A DNA stretch of 9,660 nt from Pseudomonadota bacterium (lineage in GTDB: Bacteria; Desulfobacterota; Desulfobacteria; Desulfobacterales; Desulfosarcinaceae): the NCBI GenBank assembly GCA_023435265.1, contig JAEYRZ010000094.1:1-9660 (forward strand), read 5' to 3'. A program made the position numbers and the translations under genes. How positions within the stretch are numbered: position 1 is the first letter of the stretch; every line of letters begins with the position of its first letter. Shown here in pieces: positions 6,719-9,660 of this stretch. The notes beneath the pieces were generated by a model that was given only the letters and a program-made list of their open reading frames with translations, did no database searches and was not told the origin of the DNA.

Positions 6719-6756
6719 GTCTCAGAGGAAACGCTTGCAGCGCACGCCTGTGTGCG
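6707..6756 (-). promoter_or_regulatory. Candidate ANTAR-type dual hexaloop antiterminator
   Basis: Reading the minus strand, the first hairpin is CGCAC-ACAGGC-GTGCG (6756-6741), a 5-bp stem with a six-base loop. After a 16-base linker, TGAGAC-AAAGGC-GTCCCG (6724-6707) can form a second hexaloop hairpin whose stem has one A-C mismatch and one G-T pair. Both loops have A at position 1 and G at position 4, the pattern recognised by ANTAR-domain antiterminators. The loops agree at five of six bases. The second hairpin uses the terminator's 5' arm, so the two folds exclude each other. The second stem is weak, so this is a candidate only. Confidence 0.5.
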
Positions 6757-6799
6757 ATGTCTGGATCGTTTGGTTCGATCAGGGGATGTCGTCGCTGAC

Positions 6800-6842
6800 A
6801 GTACCCCTGAATAGGAGATTAATTGTTTAGTACCACTGAATA
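6800..6842. promoter_or_regulatory. Pair of 14-bp direct repeats near the candidate promoter (possible operator)
   Basis: AGTACCCCTGAATA (6800-6813) and AGTACCACTGAATA (6829-6842) differ at one base and are offset by 29 bases. The second lies within the spacer and -10 edge of the candidate minus-strand promoter, and the first lies just downstream of it, where a repressor could act. They could also be a duplication scar. Confidence 0.35.
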
Positions 6843-6852
6843 ACGCCGTCAA
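6824..6852 (-). promoter_or_regulatory. Candidate sigma70 promoter for the glutamate synthase-like gene
   Basis: On the minus strand TTGACG (6852-6847) is separated by 17 bases from TAAACA (6829-6824). The -35 box is good (five of six) and the -10 is weak. Transcription would start near 6817 and give a leader containing both hexaloop candidates and the terminator. No sigma54-type TGGCAC-N5-TTGC site was found in this stretch. Confidence 0.4.
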
Positions 6853-7129
6853 CAAAAAAATCATGGCATCACGGCTCACGAATCTTCGGCCGACGGGCGA
6901 ATGGAAGCGCTCAGGGAATGAGAACCCAGATTCGTATTTGATTTTGGCCCCCATCCATGATGAATATACAGAAAATATTTTCACAATTTATGTGTCGGCG
7001 CGTTCATAATTCTGCAGGGAAGGCAAATCACGAATACATAACTTAGGCTTATTATACATCATTTTGATAGATCGACCTTGGCATGGCTGTTGCTGTAGCA
7101 GTCGAAAATTAATCCAGTAAAACATCTCG
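6853..7129. other. AT-richer intergenic region, no gene supported
   Basis: This stretch separates two divergent genes and is visibly more AT-rich than the coding DNA around it. A minus-strand frame at 6697-6984 has no recognisable protein and overlaps the leader structures. AT-rich words such as TATTATAC (near 7048) could serve a plus-strand promoter for the sugar transferase, but no well-spaced -35/-10 pair is clear. Confidence 0.4.
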
Positions 7130-7149
7130 GCATCGCTTTAGAGTGATGC
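7130..7149 (+). promoter_or_regulatory. Hairpin in the 5' region of the sugar transferase gene
   Basis: GCATCGCT (7130-7137) and AGTGATGC (7142-7149) form an 8-bp stem with one G-T pair and a four-base TTAG loop. It lies 18 bases before the ATG at 7168. It has no U-tract, so it is not a terminator; a translational or RNA-stability role is possible but unproven. Confidence 0.3.
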
Positions 7150-7167
7150 TCGATAGCCGATAAGTAG

Positions 7168-8601
7168 ATGAGCTGTGCGGATTCGAGAAATGGGGTTGAA
7201 TTGCAGATGAACTGGCAGGCCGGACAGTGCTCGGTTGCGCGCATGGCGGTGTTGATGGGGGCGGAGGGTTTGGTCATCTTCTGCTCCGTTGCGCTGTGCC
7301 TGATGCTGCGGCAAGCCGTTGCCCATTCCATTGTTTTGACGCCCTCGGTTGTTCTGATCGCCGTCCTGGTCACCATGATTATCCAGGCCTGCCTGTTTTA
7401 CTATGGACTCTATGATCCTTCCATAAGTCTCGGATTGGCCGCGCAGCTGGTCCCAATGGTTCAGGCCGTTGTGATCGCCGTGGCCGTGCTGCTGCTTGCC
7501 GGCCTGAGCGTTCCAGGTATTTTCGACAACCTGCAATCCATTCTGCCGGGCGTAGCCGCCGTGCTGCTCGCCCTTCCGCTGTGGCGCTTTGTGTTCCGCA
7601 AGCTGGCCGCGCGGGGCGTGTTCGACCACAAAGTGATCCTTTTCGGAACAGGCGGTCGGGCAGGCGCCATTTACGCCGCGGCACACCACGGCCGGAACCA
7701 GGCTTCTGCAAAGGGGGGCGAAGCCGACGTGAAGGTAGTGGCCGTCGCGGACCTCGATCATCCCCGATGCCCCTTTGCGCTGCAATCCGCCACTCCATTT
7801 CTGAAGCTGAACAGCTGCCGTGAACTCGTCGAACTGGCGTCGCAATGCAAAACCCGCAAAGTGGTCGTCTGCTCTTACAAACAGGACCTTCCGGCCGCCG
7901 ACCTGTATTTCTGCAAACACAGTGGACTTCAGTTCGGCGAAGCGGAACGCCTGTACGAGCTGATCGTCGGGCAGGTCGATACCCAGCGGCTCGACCCGCC
8001 GGCGCTGATTTTTTCCCCCAATTTTCAGCGCAGCTGCCGCAGGTTTTACAAACGCGCCGGCGACATCGCCGTCGCGCTCGGACTGCTCGTGGCCCTGAGC
8101 CCCCTGCTGGCTGCACTGATCCTGCTCTACAAACTCGATTCGCAAAAAAAGGCGCTTCTGGCCGAATCCATGGTGGGGATGCGCAAAAAGACATTCATGC
8201 GCTATCGTTTTTCCCCTGCCGGACTCCAAACGCCGATACGTCCCCGCTTCTCTGTCGGACGCCTCGTCCGCCGCTGGCGGCTGGAGGCGTTACCCCAATT
8301 ATGGAACGTGCTCAAAGGCGATATGAGCCTGGTCGGCCCTTGCCCCATCGGACCACGTCAGGCCCTGGCGATAAGCAACGATCTTGCGCTGTTTGACGAG
8401 CGGTTCACCGTTCGTCCCGGCCTGACCGGCTGGGCCCAGGTGAACTGCGGCGGCGATGGTTCCGACCACGCCTGGAAACAGATGTTCGGGTTCGACCTCT
8501 ACTACTTGAAATACATGTCGCTGGGGCTGGATATCGCAGTGCTGTGCAGGACCATGAAGGACCGCAAATTGGGATTGTCGTTGGCCGGAAACGTTGCTTG
8601 A
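7168..8601 (+). CDS. Polyprenyl-phosphate sugar transferase (bacterial sugar transferase family), altered active site
   Basis: This 477-residue protein is built like membrane phosphoglycosyl transferases that start exopolysaccharide synthesis on undecaprenyl phosphate. About four N-terminal membrane segments (26-47, 58-80, 90-112, 122-140) come first. A nucleotide-fold-like middle follows (VILFGTGGRAGAIYAAA, 156-172). The re-entrant helix is preceded by KRAGD (295-299). Catalytic-region motifs are LPQLWNVLKGDMSLVGP (375-391) and VRPGLTGWAQVN (415-426). FYYGLYD (77-83) recalls the PEP-CTERM/exosortase-associated subgroup. Oddities: the usual LDELPQ is LEALPQ (Glu373-Ala374), KFRSM is reduced to RYRFSP, the loop to the next motif is short, and GPRPE is GPCPI. 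Both ATG starts, 7168 and 7207, have weak ribosome binding sites. No other polysaccharide genes are adjacent. Confidence 0.85.
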   Translation: MSCADSRNGVELQMNWQAGQCSVARMAVLMGAEGLVIFCSVALCLMLRQAVAHSIVLTPSVVLIAVLVTMIIQACLFYYGLYDPSISLGLAAQLVPMVQAVVIAVAVLLLAGLSVPGIFDNLQSILPGVAAVLLALPLWRFVFRKLAARGVFDHKVILFGTGGRAGAIYAAAHHGRNQASAKGGEADVKVVAVADLDHPRCPFALQSATPFLKLNSCRELVELASQCKTRKVVVCSYKQDLPAADLYFCKHSGLQFGEAERLYELIVGQVDTQRLDPPALIFSPNFQRSCRRFYKRAGDIAVALGLLVALSPLLAALILLYKLDSQKKALLAESMVGMRKKTFMRYRFSPAGLQTPIRPRFSVGRLVRRWRLEALPQLWNVLKGDMSLVGPCPIGPRQALAISNDLALFDERFTVRPGLTGWAQVNCGGDGSDHAWKQMFGFDLYYLKYMSLGLDIAVLCRTMKDRKLGLSLAGNVA

Positions 8602-8748
8602 ACCGGTGCGTTGCGCGTTTCGGCCCGGAAATCGTCACCTGGGTCCAAAACGCCATGCTGCCGGTTAAACCACAAACCCCGCAAGGGCTCTCAAATGCGC
8701 TGCCTTCCTGATCGATGCTTGGTATCGACCAGGCGGAGCTTTCTTAAC
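8602..8748. other. Intergenic stretch after the sugar transferase gene
   Basis: No gene is seen. TCGAT (8712-8716) and ATCGA (8724-8728), or alternatively GCTTGG (8717-8722) with CCAGGC (8729-8734), can form short hairpins, followed by the weak T-run TTTCTT (8740-8745). This could be a poor terminator for the sugar transferase gene. Confidence 0.3.
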
Positions 8749-8957
8749 TAGTGTCCATCCATAAACGGCATCTTACGGCCCAGCTCTGCGTTCTCGCTCC
8801 GCTGAAATAATGGTGTAGCCATTCGTCTTTTGCGACGTAGCGGGGCTATGCCTGCTATCGCAGGGACTGCTTCGCCGTCGGTTTAACCGTCGCTGCGGCC
8901 TTACGGCTTCGCCACAAGTGATCTGGACCGTAATCTACCATTTCTGGATGGACACTA
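8749..8957. repeat. 209-bp palindromic element (MITE-like)
   Basis: The ends are near-perfect inverted repeats: TAGTGTCCATCCATAAACGG on the left (8749-8768) and its partner ending TTTCTGGATGGACACTA (8941-8957). Similarity continues inward, with CTTACGGCCCAGCTC mirrored by GATCTGGACCGTAAT. No reading frame of note lies inside and there is no clear target-site duplication. This is best read as a non-autonomous mobile or REPIN-like element. It ends two bases before the repeat at 8960. Confidence 0.8.
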
Positions 8958-8959
8958 AC

Positions 8960-9063
8960 TTTGATGGATCGTAAAAAGTATTTTTTTAACCACAGAGAGC
9001 ACAGAGGACACAGAGAAAAAAATTTTATACTTTAATAGCTTACCTCTGTGTTCTCTGTGTAAC
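8960..9063. repeat. TTGATGGA/CACAGAG family repeat, copy 3
   Basis: TTTGATGGATCGTAAAAAG (8960-8978) matches the left end of the copy at 1327. It is followed by a large inverted repeat: CCACAGAGAGCACAGAGG (about 8990-9007) against CCTCTGTGTTCTCTGTGT (9043-9060), matching at 16 of 18 positions around an AT-rich centre. The outer right arm found in copy 1 is missing or eroded. It lies just beyond the 3' end of the minus-strand winged-helix gene. Confidence 0.75.
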
Positions 9064-9102
9064 TAATTCCGAGTTTCTTGTTGTTTGACAAAGATTTTAT
9101 AT

Positions 9103-9660
9103 TCATGCTGCCGATTTGATTAAAGATTCAGAGTTTGCATACAGGGCTGCAATTATCGCCGTTACAGCTTTATAACCTGTGACAGTGAGAAGGTAGCGAT
9201 TGGTTTTCGGCACCTTTTTGATCAGGCCGCGAGCTCTGAGTAATCGTATTCTTCTTGTAACAGCAGCCGACTGATAGCGTTTCTGCTTATCGGTAAGTTG
9301 CTGATCAGTAGAGTATAAAATATTGCGCAAGTCCCGGTTACGAAAGCCGTTGATGGTGAACTCACCGCGGGCAACGGCTTTTAACAGCGCCAGGTCTTGG
9401 GCAGCGTATGGATTCAAGGCCCTGACTCTTTTTTCATTCCATTTCGTCGCTTGGCACAGCTTTTCGGTGAACTCGCCAAGGCAGGTTGTGTCATTTACAC
9501 AGCAAAGGGCCTTTAGATAACGTTTGTTCGCTAAATCTGAGACTTGGGCCCTGCGGTGCAGGTCTGCAACGCCTTTGCGCAGTATGCGCCAATCCAGATC
9601 TGCTTCGCAGCCGCCCTCCTTGGGGCGAAAGACTTTGAAGTCGTGGGGGTCATTGATGGT
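9103..9660 (-). CDS. Winged-helix protein, C-terminal part (5' end outside the window)
   Basis: The frame is open without a stop from the right window edge (9660) to the TGA at 9103, giving 185 residues. The TTG at 9417 is therefore only an internal codon, not the start. I do not recognise the family with certainty. Visible residues 115-165 look like a DNA-binding winged helix: KRYQSAAVTRRIRLLRARGL as the helix-turn-helix core, then IKKVPKTNRYLLT as the wing. Before it lie a cysteine-containing stretch (ALCCVNDTTCLGEFTEKLC, 51-69) and NGFRNRDLRNILY. Base composition is more AT-rich than in the metabolic genes, and the gene is next to two repeat elements, both consistent with accessory or mobile DNA. 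Function is unknown; a regulator or a DNA-binding element-encoded protein are both possible. Confidence 0.7.
   Translation of the reverse strand, partial: TINDPHDFKVFRPKEGGCEADLDWRILRKGVADLHRRAQVSDLANKRYLKALCCVNDTTCLGEFTEKLCQATKWNEKRVRALNPYAAQDLALLKAVARGEFTINGFRNRDLRNILYSTDQQLTDKQKRYQSAAVTRRIRLLRARGLIKKVPKTNRYLLTVTGYKAVTAIIAALYANSESLIKSAA

Noticed and set aside
6697..6984. A 95-residue minus-strand reading frame before the glutamate synthase-like gene
   Set aside because: It runs over the candidate promoter, hexaloops and terminator, has no recognisable protein, and its codon use is unlike the neighbours.
7138..8229. A 363-residue minus-strand reading frame
   Set aside because: It is antisense to the sugar transferase, whose motifs are unmistakable.
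8985..9065. CACAGAG arms as a CRISPR-like array
   Set aside because: The units form one inverted repeat and are not regularly spaced direct repeats with spacers; the same text recurs elsewhere as a dispersed repeat.

Overview
The window looks like chromosomal DNA of a GC-rich anaerobic deltaproteobacterium (Desulfobacterota, perhaps a Desulfosarcina/Desulfobacteraceae-like sulfate reducer). This is inferred from the gene types, the GC-biased codon use and the style of dispersed repeats, not from a marker gene. There are six complete genes and one gene cut by the right edge, separated by repeat-rich intergenic DNA. No rRNA, tRNA, CRISPR array or complete insertion sequence was seen.

Layout, left to right. 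(1) A degenerate AACC-rich repeat array ends just before the ribosome binding site of an ornithine cyclodeaminase/mu-crystallin family gene (244-1203). (2) A DUF401-family integral membrane protein (1463-2764) lies between two copies of a dispersed TTGATGGA/CACAGAG repeat, and the right-hand copy overlaps its stop codon. (3) A 0.5-kb gap holds a 180-bp nested palindrome. (4) A two-gene operon follows: a 72-residue unknown protein (3271-3489), overlapping by one base a three-domain regulator (3489-4793) made of a KaiC/RAD55-like domain without a Walker A motif, an XRE-type helix-turn-helix and a cupin. (5) Convergent to it is an FMN-binding glutamate synthase-family gene (minus strand, 4959-6596). 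A long hairpin and a second AACC array lie between the two. (6) A roughly 220-nt leader of the glutamate synthase-like gene holds an intrinsic terminator and two candidate hexaloops (ACAGGC and AAAGGC) that fit the pattern read by ANTAR-type antiterminators. (7) A polyprenyl-phosphate sugar transferase (7168-8601) retains the family fold motifs but lacks the usual Asp-Glu catalytic pair. (8) Two more repeat elements follow, then the 3' part of a winged-helix protein gene (minus strand) that runs off the window.

How the genes may work together: the glutamate synthase-like enzyme and the ornithine cyclodeaminase-like enzyme both suggest amino-nitrogen metabolism. The leader suggests that the former is controlled by conditional termination. 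The KaiC-HTH-cupin protein is a plausible one-component regulator of something nearby, but no target is shown by the sequence. The strongest candidates for something new are the attenuated leader, the three-domain regulator with its coupled small partner, and the sugar transferase with an altered active site.
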